DNA of 64,000 bases from Apodemus sylvaticus (GCF_947179515.1 NC_067495.1:63262127-63326126); one strand, 5' to 3'. Shown: positions 1-11,845, counted from the stretch's first letter. Numbers and translations are program-made. Notes: a model not told the origin generated them from the letters alone.

Positions 1-420
1 TTTAATTAAGGTCTCTCATAGGGTTTTGTTTTTTTCTACCTGCCCTGAGCTCTGGGAACAGTATGCCCAATAATGCTTCCAATTAGTCACCAATTTCTCT
101 GTCAATTCCTGACTTACCTTAGAAGACAAAAGCAGGACCATTGTCCAATCCAATTACTTTGGATACTCCAAAACTTGGGAAAATTTCTTCTAATCATGGC
201 AACTGTTTCCTGCTTGGTTGGGAAAGTCTCAACCCATCCAGAGAAAGTATCTACAAATACAAGAAAGTATTTGTAGCCATCCATATTTTCTTGTCTTAAC
301 TCATATAATTTTCCAATATTCTCTAGGCTGTTCTCTTCTAGGTCTTTTGCCTTGTTTACTCTTTGCTGCATAAGCATTCACTTGCTGGCATACCTTACAC
401 CGTTCTATTATCTCTCTGGC
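1..420 (-). pseudogene. Retroviral integrase remnant (pol 3' part)
   Basis: Read on the minus strand, 380-420 encodes a C-x2-C pair (RCKVCQQ) as in the zinc-binding N-terminal domain of retroviral integrases. After a frame change, 114-377 encodes a stretch with YKYFLVFVDTFSGWVE, typical of the start of the catalytic core around its first acidic residue. At least one frameshift lies between the two parts. The rest of the core lies outside the window. It is non-functional as it stands. Confidence 0.65.
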
Positions 421-638
421 CCAAAACCTGAGCCATAAATATATACTTTAGGTTGCTTAACTGCCTGGACAAGCTTTTTATCCCCTAAATGAGTCCATCA
501 GTGTACTTGGCCTAGTACGTTTTTTGCTTGCTTTCTGGGGAGTATAGTTCTCTCTTCTTGTGTGTGCCTTCTCTTGGTAATAGTTGGTAGGGTAGCTAGG
601 GTGGCTAGCCATCTGAGTCCTTTTTTCTTCAGCATATT

Positions 639-974
639 CTACGTGAGGCCATCCCTTAATTCAGTCCTATTTCCCAATGGGTGTCTCTTGAAAGCCCATA
701 ACCAGTATAGGCTCCTGCATAGCCACTCCTGGAGCCACTTGATGTGCTGGTTATTGTCCACTGAGTCTCTTCCCTTCTGACGTCCTGGGCAGTGAATAAT
801 ACTCACAGTTGCTGGCTTCATTTGGGGCATCCAAGAGGTCCAAGATTTCCTGTTTGTTTCCTCTGACATGAGCAGCCCTCCCTCTTGGCATATAGCCCTG
901 TGGACGTGGGCTGTGGCAGAGGCATACCTGCTTTTCACATGGATATTAATTTTCTTCCTGGCTCCAAGTAACAA
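639..974 (-). pseudogene. Retroviral RNase H remnant
   Basis: The minus-strand translation contains SRYASATAHVHRAI and, later, IIHCPGRQKG, both characteristic of the C-terminal RNase H domain of gammaretroviral pol. The intervening residues are degraded. It lies directly upstream of the integrase remnant in the proper pol order. The reverse transcriptase that should precede it is missing. Confidence 0.6.
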
Positions 975-1032
975 GGTCTTGGTGAGGGCAATTAGCCTTA
1001 CTTTCTGTGTTGAGTGCCAGGGGGTAGAGGCT

Positions 1033-1269
1033 CTACCCAGATGACATTTGTGCCGTCCACCACAGCATCACCTGCTCATCTCTGACCTTCATGGAGAAAA
1101 CTGCTCTGGTCTGTAGCTTCGACTTTTGGCAGGGGTCAGTTTCTCCTCTTGGGAGAGTTATCTGCGACCCATCAGGCAGGAAGTGTTCTTTGGGTGGTCC
1201 ATGAATACATTTTGGTTCTAGTGCTTCTTGGACCCAAGATCTTTTCTTGGAAATAGGGGGGGGGGGCAT
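1033..1269 (-). pseudogene. Possible retroviral protease-region remnant
   Basis: A short minus-strand frame lies between the capsid-like and RNase H-like remnants, where a protease would be expected. The SWVQEALEPK segment with a nearby PDGSQITLP faintly resembles the middle of gammaretroviral proteases. No active-site Asp-Thr/Ser-Gly is visible. The call rests mostly on position in the element. Confidence 0.3.
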
Positions 1270-1689
1270 TGGCTTGGAGGACTGAGCATAGATCCCCTGT
1301 GTCCATAAAGAACTGAGTGGGTTTCCTCTCTAGTCTCAGAGTTACCCTGGGTTGGGGGAGGTGGTCAGAACCCCATCTCTCCTAGTCACTGTCTTCACCT
1401 TTGCCACTTGGCGGCTTTTTTCCCAAGGGCTGGGAATTCCTACTCCCGGCTTCTGTTGGGGGCACTCTCAGGCCCAGTGGCCTCTCTCCTTGTAGTATGC
1501 ACACTGGTCCTTTTCTGTCTCTCCTCTCTGCTTTTCCTAACTACTGTAGCCAGGACTCTGTAGCTTCCTTCTCTGTCATTTTTTTCTTTCTTTTTCTCTG
1601 TTCCCTCTCCTCCTCTGCCTCCCTGTAATGGTCGACTTTCTCAGGAACCTGCACTAAATCCCTCTACAGACTTATTCTTTCTCTTTCTC

Positions 1690-2145
1690 TGCTCCTTCAC
1701 CTCCTCTGTCTCCAAGTCTCAGCAAACTGTACTAAATCTATCAATGGATTATTCTTTTTCTCTAGCCTCTGAAACCTTTTTCTGATATCTCTACTAGCCT
1801 GGTCTATACTGGTCCATTGTCCCAGTAGTTTTATATTCCTTGCTCCTGGGGTCATAGGGTGTATATTACCTCTATGATCTGCTCTAGAAAGGCTGTGGTC
1901 CCTGTTTAACCTCACATACGTTGGTCAAATTTGTGGGTTGCCATGTAGCCCCCTTGAGACATGCCCATGGAGTCTGGTGGTAGACCTTCAGGTGCCCCTT
2001 ACCTTTTGTCATTTTAAAATCTCAGTCAGGTCTGTCAGGGAAAGCCCACTGTTCTCAATAGCCTGGTCAATTGATGGCACCCCTGAGTCTGAGGGGAATT
2101 CTTTTTGGCTTCCTGTATCACAAATAAAACAGTCTCGAAGAGGTT
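1690..2145 (-). pseudogene. Retroviral gag capsid remnant
   Basis: The minus-strand translation holds NIKLLGQWTSIDQASRDIRK followed by an LVQFAETW-type segment, resembling the C-terminal half of a gammaretroviral capsid. The adjoining 1916-2145 continues in other frames with gag-like spacing. Frames are interrupted. No nucleocapsid zinc knuckle could be recognised downstream. Confidence 0.5.
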
Positions 2146-5058
2146 AATCAGTCTCTTGGGAAATATTCCCTTAGTGAGAGAGCCACCTCAGTATCAGGGG
2201 AGGTGGTCTCAGGTCTCCTTCTGCTCCTCTCGTATGGCCCTCTCTTCCTCCCTCTCTAGCTCCTCTTCCTCTCTCCCCTCTAATCACTGGCCTCTCACTG
2301 CCTCAATGTGAATGGATAAGAAACCTTGCAACATTTTATCCGTTCTGTTTAATAAAAAACTTTCTCTCAGTATAAATTGAGCATAACTATTACCATTTTG
2401 TAAATTATAAAGTGTAAGATAAACCTGACATCCAGTCAGTCTATCATCTCTGTCAATCAAACAGAACCTTTGTTATCTGTATTGTCTTAGAAGACTGTAA
2501 GAATTAACACCTGACACATGACTTGGCTATAAATTTTATATCATCGGAAGACCATCTATTTACATCTATATCAGCTTTCTCAAAGTTAAACAGCTTGGGC
2601 TGGCTATGAGACTAACAGTATTCAACCCCATCAGAAATCTGAGAGGGACCAATATTAACTGAAAATATAGTCAAATAGTAGAGACTGCTGAACACCTGCA
2701 GAGTTTATACCTCAAAACGTTGGAGCATCGGTCTTTTGCCTTCTGGCCCATGAACTTCTGACAGACATTAGAGAAACAGGAATATTAAGGACTTGCCTAC
2801 TCTGTCTCAGCAGATTTAAACTGTCCTAAGTCAGTATGTGTGTCCTTTCTTTGGACAGTATTTGTAGATGAAGAGGAGAAATTTTTGTCTAGTGGCTGTC
2901 TTGTCACAGCTGGAGTAACTCACAGATGCCCAATCTCTTCTTTGAATCTAAGACAGTGAAGCTGTAAGGAGCAGACTAGTCTCAACAAGTGAAATGAATA
3001 ACATAGAACGTCACATTCTGTGGACTTCTGATGCATTTGAAGACTATCTATCTAAAAGCATCTCTGAACTGTTAAGCCTTGACAACTTTCAGCTGTTTTG
3101 ATTAAAATCTTGAAAATACCCTGACAATAAACTCAGAGCCTTTGTTATTTGGCCCTAAACTCACAGGCTTAAACATCTCAGATTTGTTATAAAAACAGCA
3201 AAGAAGGACTGAGTATAAACCCTGTACTTTTAAATATTTAGTATCAATAGAAGAAATCTATATCAATGAAAACCTTAATAATGAATCAAAATGATTTCTG
3301 TACCCAATAAGAACTTATGACTTTAACTTATTAACAATTAAAAGGATTTTTACCAAACTAAACTATGGCTATATAGTCAATCCTATTTCCTCTCTGTTTC
3401 AAATCTGACCATTTCTACATTTTCTAGAAAGACAACTTAATAACAACCCTCTCCAGATCCAAATCCCAGGGAACTGGGTCGATGACTCTTCATAACTTCT
3501 TCAAGCTGAGTATGGACGCTAAGATATTAATAAGGGGCTGGGGGGAAGGGTAGGGAAAATGGGGGAGTTGGTTGGTCTCCGATTTCTGTGTCTTGACTGG
3601 ATCTAGCTGAAGTCCAGGACCTCAGGAGTTCAAGCAGATCAGTTCAGCATGTTTGACAAGGAGACTCAACCTGGCTGTATTTTCTGTAACATACAGATCT
3701 CAAAACAAAGTTTTAATATCACAAAGATAGATTTTCTGTTTGATATTCTGGAATGCAGTCCTCTGCTGGTTTCCCTCTATCATTAATGATCCAAATAGGT
3801 CTGGAAGATGTCCAGAGCCTAATCACCCTTTCTAAAAACACAAAGACAAAACCTTTTCCCCAAATTAGCATATTCTTGTGCCAGTAACCAGAAAAACCTT
3901 CATTTTGACCTCTCTCTCAGAGGAGTAATATTACCACAAAGCACAACATCACACCCATTATGAAAATCAAAACAATTTAAAACAAATTAAATAAGCTAAG
4001 ATACTATATGAGCCTCCATTTAGGCATTTTTAATCTAACCAATGAGAAATAATGACTGGATCTCCAGGGACCCCTCCCCCTGTCTATTCCAAGAACTACC
4101 TGTGCAACATGAGAAAGAATTCAGAGCTCTCACAATTGCCCCAGTTAAGAAACCCTCCTGCTTGGAGTCAAAGACAAGCTGAATTCCGTTCTCCACCCAC
4201 AGGGTATTCCTGAGTAAGAATGCTCAGAAAAAAAACGGAATGTATTGACTAATAACCACCTGACCTCCAACAACATGCGCCCCGCCACCCAGGCCCCTTC
4301 CTCAAGAGGGAGAAAGGTGACAGGGGCAGGGATGGGAGATCGGTGGCCCTGTGGGAGGGCGGCTGGGCTCCCTGGGAAGTCAGGGAAGGATGATAGGTAT
4401 CTAGGGGGTGGTTTGGCGCCCTGGGTGACGCCTTGGCCCCCCCCCCCAGCCACCTTCCCCGTCAGGCATTCTCAGTCATCTCGCAGCCAGTTGCAGTGCA
4501 TGGCCATGGTAGAGTCCCCTACCAGCCCCACCTCTGGCCCTGTCGGCAAGGCCCGCCACAGCCCGCACCCAAGCAGCAGGGCAGCAGGACAAGCAGAATG
4601 GGGATGACCGGAGGCAGGAAAGATTAGCCAGGACCACCTGCATGGCCGGACTCTTGCAGCCCTGGGTTGAATCCTCCTGGCGTTTTGAACACCTGTAAGT
4701 CAAAGGTCCCTATGGGAGACTCAGAATAAGACACCAACAACCAGAGAGAAAAACAGCTTGACCCTGCCACAGGCGGGCGTCTAGGTCCAAGGACACAGAA
4801 CAAGACACTAACACACAGAGAAAACAGTGATAGGCCCAGTTACAGATACCAAGTGCACCTGCCCGTGGCAGGAACCATATAAACCAAATCATAGCACTAT
4901 CAGACACTTGCAAGCAAACTGAAAGTTCAGAAAAGCTTACAGATTAAGACTTTCACAATCAGCGTGACAAGTAGTAGGACAGACAGAAAACAAACTGCTG
5001 GGTTATCGTGCTCGAGACCTCGATTCACTAACCCAGCATGTCTCCACAGGAGGTCAGT
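2146..5058 (-). other. ERV leader and unassigned 5' internal region
   Basis: This part shows no coherent gene. Positions 3298-5058 align colinearly, by eye at roughly 85-90 percent, with 44149-45904 on the other strand, so it belongs to the ERV. Positions 2146-3297 lie between that leader and the gag remnant and have many stops. Long, largely non-coding leaders are known for VL30-type elements. Short open frames near 4.1-4.9 kb are GC-rich chance frames. Confidence 0.55.
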
Positions 5059-5076
5059 TTCCCAGACAATGCACCA
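5059..5076 (-). other. ERV primer-binding site, tRNA-Gly
   Basis: Read on the minus strand the site is tggtgcattgtctgggaa, complementary to the 3' end of tRNA-Gly (GCC) with about one mismatch. It lies two bases inside the LTR end, the standard retroviral arrangement. The second copy has the same site at 44131-44148. Confidence 0.8.
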
Positions 5077-5078
5077 AA

Positions 5079-5440
5079 TATAAGACTAGAGGGGATCTTA
5101 ACTTACCAGAGAGACCCCCTAAGTGGACCATGCAGAGACAGGAATCTATGCACAAAGCAAGAGAATTTTTATTATTATCCAAAATGTTGGGGCCGCCCTG
5201 CACATGGAGACAGAATGACAAAACAGAGGGCCTTTTATACAGTTCTGGGGCAGCTGCCATTAGGCACAATGTGCTTGGCAGAACAGTGTTACCTTTAAAC
5301 TAATTGGTTGATAGGGGATAAGGTAGGTGGGCCTTTCCTAGATGCAGGAACCACCCAGTGGTCTGAGGAATGTAATTTAGCCTCTCCCTTCTGGGAAGGG
5401 TCAGTGTTTTATGACCTTTTCAAAATGTCTGAGTTAACTT
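5079..5440 (-). repeat. ERV 5' LTR (U3-R-U5)
   Basis: On the minus strand this has a TATAAAA box (plus positions 5233-5239), an expected transcription start about 25-30 bases later (near 5209-5215), an AATAAA-like signal near 5170, and a U5 containing GGTCTCTCTGGTAAGTTAAG. The inner end reads TTATA rather than the usual CA. The outer edge is set near 5440, where an L1-tail-like sequence (attatattatactctcaaaa) begins, and is uncertain. Confidence 0.65.
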
Positions 5441-5518
5441 TTCAATGTAATTATATTATACTCTCAAAAAAAGTAATTAAAAAGCTTAACATGTGTATAT
5501 GAATCAAAACCCTCTAGA

Positions 5519-5735
5519 TTGATGGAGTGGTAGCTCAGTGGTTAAGAACACTGACTGCTCTTCCATAGGACCCCAGTTCAATTTTCAGCACCCATGTGGA
5601 TGCTTACAACCTTTTATAATTCAAGTTCCAGGGAACCAACACCTTTTCTGGCCTCCACAGCAAATGCATGCAAGTGATACACAGACCTATCTTCAGGCAC
5701 AACTCTAATACACATGAAAAAATGAACAAATATCT
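5519..5735 (+). repeat. B3/B2-type SINE
   Basis: The tRNA-derived head (gtagctcagtggttaagaac, then gactgctcttcc and agttcaat, the A- and B-box region) is followed by the body ending in an A-rich tail. Divergence is moderate. It is an old non-coding retroposon. Confidence 0.75.
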
Positions 5736-5899
5736 CAAAAAACCTATTCTGCAACTGAAACATTTCTTTACAATGAGATAAAGAAAAGATCGGAGAAAAT
5801 ATGTCATTTAAAAAAAAACTAAAACTTGTACTTTTTTGAAATTAAAACCTTCTTTCAGAGACCTTGTTAAGAGAATGAAAAGTAAGGCACATGGGTAGT

Positions 5900-6170
5900 A
5901 AATATTTTGGTGCATATACTTGATAAAGGAATTGTACTTAAAATATGTCCCAAACACTCCATAGGAAATCTAGGAATCCACTTTAAAAAGTGGGCAATTT
6001 ATGTGAAGAGACGTATTACCAAAGAAGATACCTGGATTTTAAGGTGTGCAAATCACAAGATGCACATTATGGTAATGCCAGTTAAAATTATAATAACATT
6101 CCAGGATGTGCATGCCCCAGAACTCCCTTAATGTAGAGGAATTTCAATCTCTTGCTGCCCTAACAAGGGA
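5900..6170. other. No recognised feature
   Basis: AT-rich sequence with a 74-codon chance frame (5907-6131). No repeat family or gene was recognised. Confidence 0.4.
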
Positions 6171-6760
6171 TGACATCCAAACATCCTGGTCTGTGTGATG
6201 CAGCTGGATAGCAGACACACCACACACATTTAATCCCTCTGGCTGGAATACAAACAGCCCTTAGTACACGTCTTTAAGGTAACATTAGTTTGTAGAAGGA
6301 AGCAGCCATGTTTGAAAGTGACATCTAATTGAGGGGCAGACATGGTGATGAATGAGAGAGAGGCTTGACAGATGAGGCACAGATAGGAGGATAGGCCCAA
6401 CTCTCCTGAGAGACACAGAAAAGGAGGCTATTTAAGAGCAGCACAGCAAGAGGGGCAGACAGAAGGGAGTCAGGGCAGAGAGTGAAGTGCAGTGGGATGG
6501 AGTTCCTGCAGGGAAGCCCAGACAGTTGAAGCCAGACAATGAGAAGAGCCAGAAGATTGGAACAGATCGCCAGAGATTGTTTGAGGCCAAGCAGAGCTAT
6601 TCAGTGAGAAGCTGAGAGAAGCCGTGTTGAATAACTCATCTTGGAGAGGACGTTGAGCCAGAACAGCTGAATTGAACCAGCCAGCCAGAGTTCAGAAAGA
6701 GCAAGAAAGGGTGAGTTTATTCAGCAGCAAGCCTCCAAGATGACGACTCATCTGGAGAAT
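6171..6760 (+). repeat. Unclassified rodent repeat-like region
   Basis: A long GA-rich stretch (gagaagctgagagaagccg, gagaggacgttgagccagaac and similar) in a low-complexity style often seen in medium-reiteration rodent repeats of the RMER type. I cannot name the family. No reading frame of note is present. Confidence 0.3.
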
Positions 6761-8320
6761 GAAAGTTATTTTTACACCTTGCAAGGCTGGTGGGATAACT
6801 ACAGAGAATGTTGTCAGTGCCTTAAAATTAATCGTACACCTACCACACCAACCAATCTTTCTCTTCCTATGTTGCTACCCACGGGGAATGAAGGCATGCA
6901 CTTTGACCCTCAAATCCACACAAATGCTCATAGCTGTTCCACTTGCAACAGCTAAAGAGCCAACCAGGCTCCACCTGCATTGCCCTCGTTTCCTTCCTGC
7001 CAGGTTTGCTCTGAACTGCACGTGGCCTTCTGCTGATGTTGTGTAAAAGCAATTCACACGAAGGTAGTTTCCCAAGAGTCAGCAGAAGCTCCCATTGTGT
7101 TGGCCTCAGTAACAGGGTGCACATCCTCCGAGACCCCTTAGTCTCTGCATGGCGGTGGTGCATCTGATTCACGAGTTGTGGAAATTCATGCAGAACTCGC
7201 CTGCAGTGTTGTTGAATCTCTTCAATGTTGCTTCCATTTTTTCCCATAGGATTAAGGCTCCTTAGGATTTACGTGTGTGTGAAACCAGAATTGTGTTATT
7301 CCATGTCAAATGCTTTTTCTGGCTTCTAACAGCTACCCTTAGGTAGTTAGCTTCTTGAGCGGCGTTGGTCCATAAGACTGGATAGTCGTTTGGGTGAAAG
7401 AGGCAAACACCAGGTCAGTTCTGTCCTCAGGGAAGCACTGGAGCTGGGGAGGCAGACGGACTCACCAGGCAATGCCCCTCAGACTTTTGTTGCTCAAGTG
7501 GCAATGAAAAGCTTACCCAGACTTCTCCAGCCTTGTGTTTATGTTCAGAAAACCAATCAATTCACTTTCCCACATCCAGAATCCACTGTTTCTACCCCAG
7601 CCCTACCCCAAGTCCTTAACCAGTGATAATTGGCCTTCTACCAAATTCCATAGATGCCAGTTTACACGTGTGCCATCCTGTGCCATCCCGGCATTGTACT
7701 GGTCACATGGAGGCGTATCATCTATAGCTGCATTGCTTCCAGGACAAATACCTCTTTAGTTCCTGTCTTCTCATTACGGTGTTGACAAGTGCACCCACCC
7801 CTCATTTGTATGATCTCTCTAGAGAAGATTTTAAATGACTATGGTTTTTCTATGGCTGTTTCAACATGACACAAAATTTACATTTCAGGGACACCTTAAA
7901 ACAAGAAGTAAATAAGTCTTCTTCTAACGGAGGTTATTCTTACTGTTTTTCATACGAGAGTTGAGACAGTTCCTTCTTTAGTTCTATCCTTTTGGATGTT
8001 GTTAACATCGGCTATTCTTGTGGCAATTATAATCGTCAGGGTCTACAGTTCTGTAAAGCATCCATACGTTCACAGTCTACTGAGTTTGTGTGTGTGAATG
8101 TTTCTGTATTTCAACATATTTTTTCTTGTTGTACGGGAACCTCTGTAAAATTGCTGTACAATTTAAAGCTTCCGTAATGCTCAGCTTCTACCCAAGGGCA
8201 CAGTCGTAAGAACAGCAGAGTGTCCAGAGTCTAATGTGTAGCCCTGGAGTCAAGTAAAAATATATGCACTGAGAAAGTGATATTCACGAATATGTGTGGA
8301 GTAGCACGTATATTATATGC
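6761..8320. other. Gene-free stretch, nothing recognised
   Basis: About 1.5 kb of apparently unique DNA. The open frames here (up to 126 codons, on both strands) show no domain, codon bias or initiation context, and overlap each other antisense. No exon or RNA gene was recognised. Confidence 0.4.
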
Positions 8321-8329
8321 TATATTACA

Positions 8330-8482
8330 AATAATAATTATATGTGTGCAGTAATAATTAGTCAGGGGGAAGGCCATGGATTTTGCAGAAGAGCAGAGAA
8401 GGTATATAGAAGGGTTTAGAGAAAGGAACAGGAAGGGACAAATGTTGTGATTATATTATAATCTCAAAAATAAAATCAGTAA
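8330..8482 (+). repeat. Old rodent L1 3' end
   Basis: The sequence ends in gattatattataatctcaaa and an A-rich tail, preceded by the GGAAGG-rich 3' UTR typical of Lx-type L1 elements. A sister fragment is at 35225-35345. Confidence 0.6.
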
Positions 8483-8533
8483 AGTGCAGTGGCAAAACTC
8501 CTCATGACACATTGCAATGTATCTTAGACATAC

Positions 8534-9064
8534 TGAGTGTAGTGGTTTTAATAGAGTCGCCCCCACAGGCTCACGCATTTGAACACTTAGTCGTCAGTGG
8601 GTGGCACTGCTTGAGAAAGATTGGGTGGTGTGCCTCTGTAGGAGGAGGTATGCCACCGGGAGTATGCTTTAGGGTTTCAAAAGCCCATTTGAGACCTGGG
8701 CTCTCTCTGTCTCCCTCTCCCTCTCCCTCTCCCTCTCCCTCTCCCTCTCCCTCTCCCTCTCCCTCTCCCTCTCCCTCTCCCTCTCCCTCTCCCTCTCCCT
8801 CTCCCTCTCCCTCTCCCTCTCCCTCTCACTCCCCCTCCCCCTCTTGCTCCCCTCCCCCTCTCCCTTCCCCTCCCCTTCCCCCTCCCCCTCCCCCATCTCT
8901 CTGCTCTCAGATACTTCCCCAGCACTATGGCTGCCTGCATGTGTGCCATGCTTCCTGCCATGATGATAAAAGACTAACCCTCTGAAACTGTAAATATTTT
9001 CCTTTAGAAGAGTTGCTGTGGTCCTGATGTCTCTTCACAGCAATAGAAACCCAAACTAAGACAG
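8534..9064 (+). mobile_element. ERVL-MaLR-type solo LTR, swollen by a hexamer repeat
   Basis: The left part (gtagtggttttaatagag...gggtggcactgcttgagaaa) and the right part (gatgataaaagactaaccct...cacagcaatagaaacccaaa) match the ends of a common rodent MaLR-type LTR. In the middle, a CCCTCT tract of about 115 bp plus CT-rich flanks has expanded. The exact subfamily is not assigned. Confidence 0.55.
8712..8826 (+). repeat. (CCCTCT)n microsatellite
   Basis: About 19 near-perfect CCCTCT copies, followed by impure C/T-rich DNA to about 8895. The homopurine-homopyrimidine strand bias can favour triplex structure. It creates chance frames of Ser-Pro repeats on one strand and Arg-Glu or Gly-Arg repeats on the other. 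These are not genes. Confidence 0.95.
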
Positions 9065-9284
9065 GCATGCCCCTGGTACCAGTGCTCAGTGAGTATCTGG
9101 TGGAGGAGTAACAGAAGGAAGGGCATATGGAAGGAAGGACAACTATAAATGAGGAAGAAATAAGAGGATCTAGGAAGGACGGGAAAGAAATGAGAATGCA
9201 AGCGAAATACGGAGGGAAGAGGAAGAGGAAGAAGCAGCAGCACCAATTCAGGCTTCCTGCTCGGTTCCTTGGGCCAAGTATTTT

Positions 9285-9470
9285 TTTAAGAATTATTTAT
9301 TTATTTTATATATGTGAGTACACTGTAGCTGTCTTCAGACACTCCAGAAGAGGGCGCCAGACCTCATTACAGATGGTTGTGAGCCACCATGTGGTTGCTG
9401 GGATTTGAACTCAGGAGCTTTGGAAGAGCAGTCGGTGTTCTTAACCCCTGAGCCATCTCTCTAGCCCCCT
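9285..9470 (-). repeat. B2 SINE
   Basis: The reverse complement begins ggggctagagagatggctca, contains the tRNA-like boxes, then the caaccacatggtggctcaca body, and ends in an ATTT-rich tail at the left. It is well preserved. Confidence 0.92.
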
Positions 9471-10310
9471 CCCCCCAAGTAATTCTTGACACCATAGTTC
9501 ATTGTATCATTTCTGAAGGGACCCACCATGGCTGTATGACTCTTAAGGTGACATTTCATTTTGAAGGAAGTCTTGACTTCTTTTTTTCCAATATTCTCCC
9601 CCTCATACCTTTTCTTTTTCTTCTTCCTCCCTTGTTGGTCATCCTGGCACCCATGGCTTTTCTGGGTCAAGGACCTCGACGTCAACACTTAGAGTGCATG
9701 CCTTCACAATGGGAAAAGATTTTTACCAACTATATAAATAAGAAAAAACTAAACAGAAACTGCAAACAAAACACTGGACATCAAGAAAACAACCTAATTT
9801 TCTTTCTGCATTTTCCTAGATGGCTTCCAAGTCTCTTCCTGGAATGACAATCTCTTCCCCAGGTATGCCTCTTTATACCACATGGTGGTGCTCAAGCAGA
9901 GAAATGAGGACAGGGTGCTTTCTTAGCTCAGAAGGTGTGGTCCCATTCTGACTTCTGTCTTTTGCTCTCACTGTAACACACAGCTCCTTGGTTGTATTTT
10001 AATGAGACTTGTGGTGCATGTCGTCATGAATTGTGTTCCTCAGAGGAACAGTGGGTAGAGGGAGGTTCGGCAGAAAGCAACCACAACCATAGTAGTGACA
10101 TGATTGTGGAGGGTTCCTAGCTGATAACACCAAAAGGAGACATGTTTCTAAATTATTAATAAAACAAAATATGCTGGAAATACCATGTAAATGGCTGGCA
10201 TATTGTATTGTTTAAGGAATAATATAAGAGTAAAATTTTGTACATTTTAAATGCAAGCATTTTTTCAAATATTTCCAATTTGTGGTTGGTTGGATCTGAA
10301 GTTTCAGAAA
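9471..10310. other. No recognised feature
   Basis: Mostly unique-looking DNA. A 103-codon frame at 9536-9847 has no recognisable domain and is probably a chance frame. Confidence 0.35.
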
Positions 10311-10319
10311 TGGACAATA

Positions 10320-11080
10320 CATAATTCAGAAATGAGTGTTATGTCTTTGTACTTTTGGTGTTGGTCATGTGACATAAATTTTGAAACCTATTTTTGCAAC
10401 CTGAATTTTTTTAGTTGTGAATGGCATCTATGATGTCTTTTCACATACTAATGATTCCTGTTTGATTATAGTATATAATCCTTTGAATATGTTGTTGGAT
10501 ATTGTTTTCTAGTGGATTTTTGTTGTTTTGAATTTTATCTTGACCCATTAATTTAAGCAGAGCCACCCAGGAGGCCATGTGATTTTGAACTATCCATTGG
10601 AACATAAGAAACTCACCAGTGGTTTTTGTCTGGTTTTATGATTCTTGCTTCATAGAGTGACTTTGAAAATAAAATACTTGCTTTTCTTCATTTATTTATT
10701 TATTTATTTAGCACTTGAGAAAGATTCATGTTAATTATATGTAAATGCTTGGTGGACCTCACTGCCAGCAAGTTCACCAGCCAGTTCCCTTCTGCCTCCT
10801 TCCCTTTATTAGGAGGTTTTGAATTACTAATGCATTCTTCATAGCAATTATCAGCATGGTCTGCTATGTTCTTTTTTTGTGACTCACTCTTAGGAGAGAG
10901 TGTGGTTCTAGGTATCTTTAGTTATCTAAGAGTTTGTATGAAATTATTCATAATCTTGTATTATCTATTTATTTTTTGTAAAAGCAATTGTCATGTCTTT
11001 CCTTTCATTTGTAATTTTAATATTTATGCCTGTTCTCTTTTTTTTGTTAGTACCACTAAACACTTGATAATTTTGATCCC
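10320..11080 (-). repeat. Ancient L1 ORF2 fragment, antisense
   Basis: The T-rich plus strand, read in reverse, follows the layout of the RT-upstream part of mammalian L1 ORF2, for example around 10470-10560. It is highly diverged with no open frame. A (TTTA)n run lies at 10690-10710. Confidence 0.4.
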
Positions 11081-11139
11081 CTTAGCCTACTTGCATTGCG
11101 TGGTTGGACTTCATTGGGAAAGGATGTGCATTGTCCTGC

Positions 11140-11285
11140 TGGGACTAGATATCCAAAGGCAGGCTTCTCCTTCTCTGAGGAGAAGGAAGGGGGGAAATGG
11201 GGGAATGGATTTATAAGGGTGGGACTGGGAGAAGAGGATGGAGGGAGGTTGTGACTGGGATATAAAGTGAATAAAAATTTTTTTA
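11140..11285 (+). repeat. Old rodent L1 3' end
   Basis: A GGGAAATGGGGGAATGG-rich 3' UTR tail ends in gggatataaagtgaataaaa. The same tail type occurs at 59390-59455. Confidence 0.55.
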
Positions 11286-11530
11286 CATGTAGGAGTCAGT
11301 GTGTGTATAATGAAATGACCAAGATACTCGTGAAGGAACTATCAAATTTTGCTTTGGCACTTCTGAAGCCAAGGGGTACCTTGCTCAGCACCATGTTCAG
11401 CTCCTGCCTCAGTTAAGCTCTGAACGCGCCATGACTCCTCCAGGCCAAAGTTTCAAAGTCCTTTTGTGATCTTCCCAAACACATGGTCAGGTCTGTCACA
11501 GCAGTGCCTCAATCCTGTTCCCAATCTCTG

Positions 11531-11845
11531 CCTTAGTCAGCTTCTATGCTGCGATAAGACACCGTGAGCAAAGGCAATGTGGAAAAGGAAGGTTATTTGC
11601 TCTTACAGCTTGTAGTTCCTCATCCAGGAAGTTGGGACGGGACCTCAAGGATGGAATTTGGAAGCAGGAATTGATACAAAGGTGATGGAGGGGAGGGGTT
11701 CTGTTTGCTAGCTTGCTTCCCATGGTTTTCTCAATCTGTTTTCTTATACACCCCTGTCTAGGAATGGCAGCACCAACAGTGGGCTAGGCACTCCCATATA
11801 AATTCTTCACTAATTACAGAAAATGCCCTACAGCCTTTTCTATGG
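11531..11845 (-). mobile_element. ERVL-MaLR LTR, diverged
   Basis: The sequence starts with cttagtcagcttctatgctg and carries the gcttgcttcccatggttttc and ttcactaattacagaaaatgcc blocks seen in the better preserved copy at 13121-13516, so it is the same family on the minus strand. Confidence 0.55.

Larger units (their letters stand above)
1..5440 (-). mobile_element. VL30-like gammaretroviral ERV, 5' part, minus strand
   Basis: A decayed endogenous retrovirus reads right to left: LTR (about 5440-5079), primer site (5059-5076), long leader, then gag-, protease-, RNase H- and integrase-like remnants down to position 1, where it leaves the window, so no 3' LTR is seen. The primer site is complementary to the 3' end of tRNA-Gly, a known feature of VL30 elements; pol remnants are of the gammaretroviral type. 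Only about 700 bp separate the gag and RNase H remnants, too little for a reverse transcriptase, so an internal deletion is inferred. All reading frames are broken. A related partial copy lies at 43976-45904. The outer LTR edge is approximate. Confidence 0.75.

Noticed and set aside
4145..4913. Several 65-120-codon frames on both strands
   Set aside because: They lie in the GC-rich ERV leader, overlap one another antisense, and have no retroviral domain.
8512..8985. 157-codon frame with Ser-Pro repeats, and antisense Arg-Glu/Gly-Arg frames
   Set aside because: They are produced entirely by the (CCCTCT)n tract inside an LTR.
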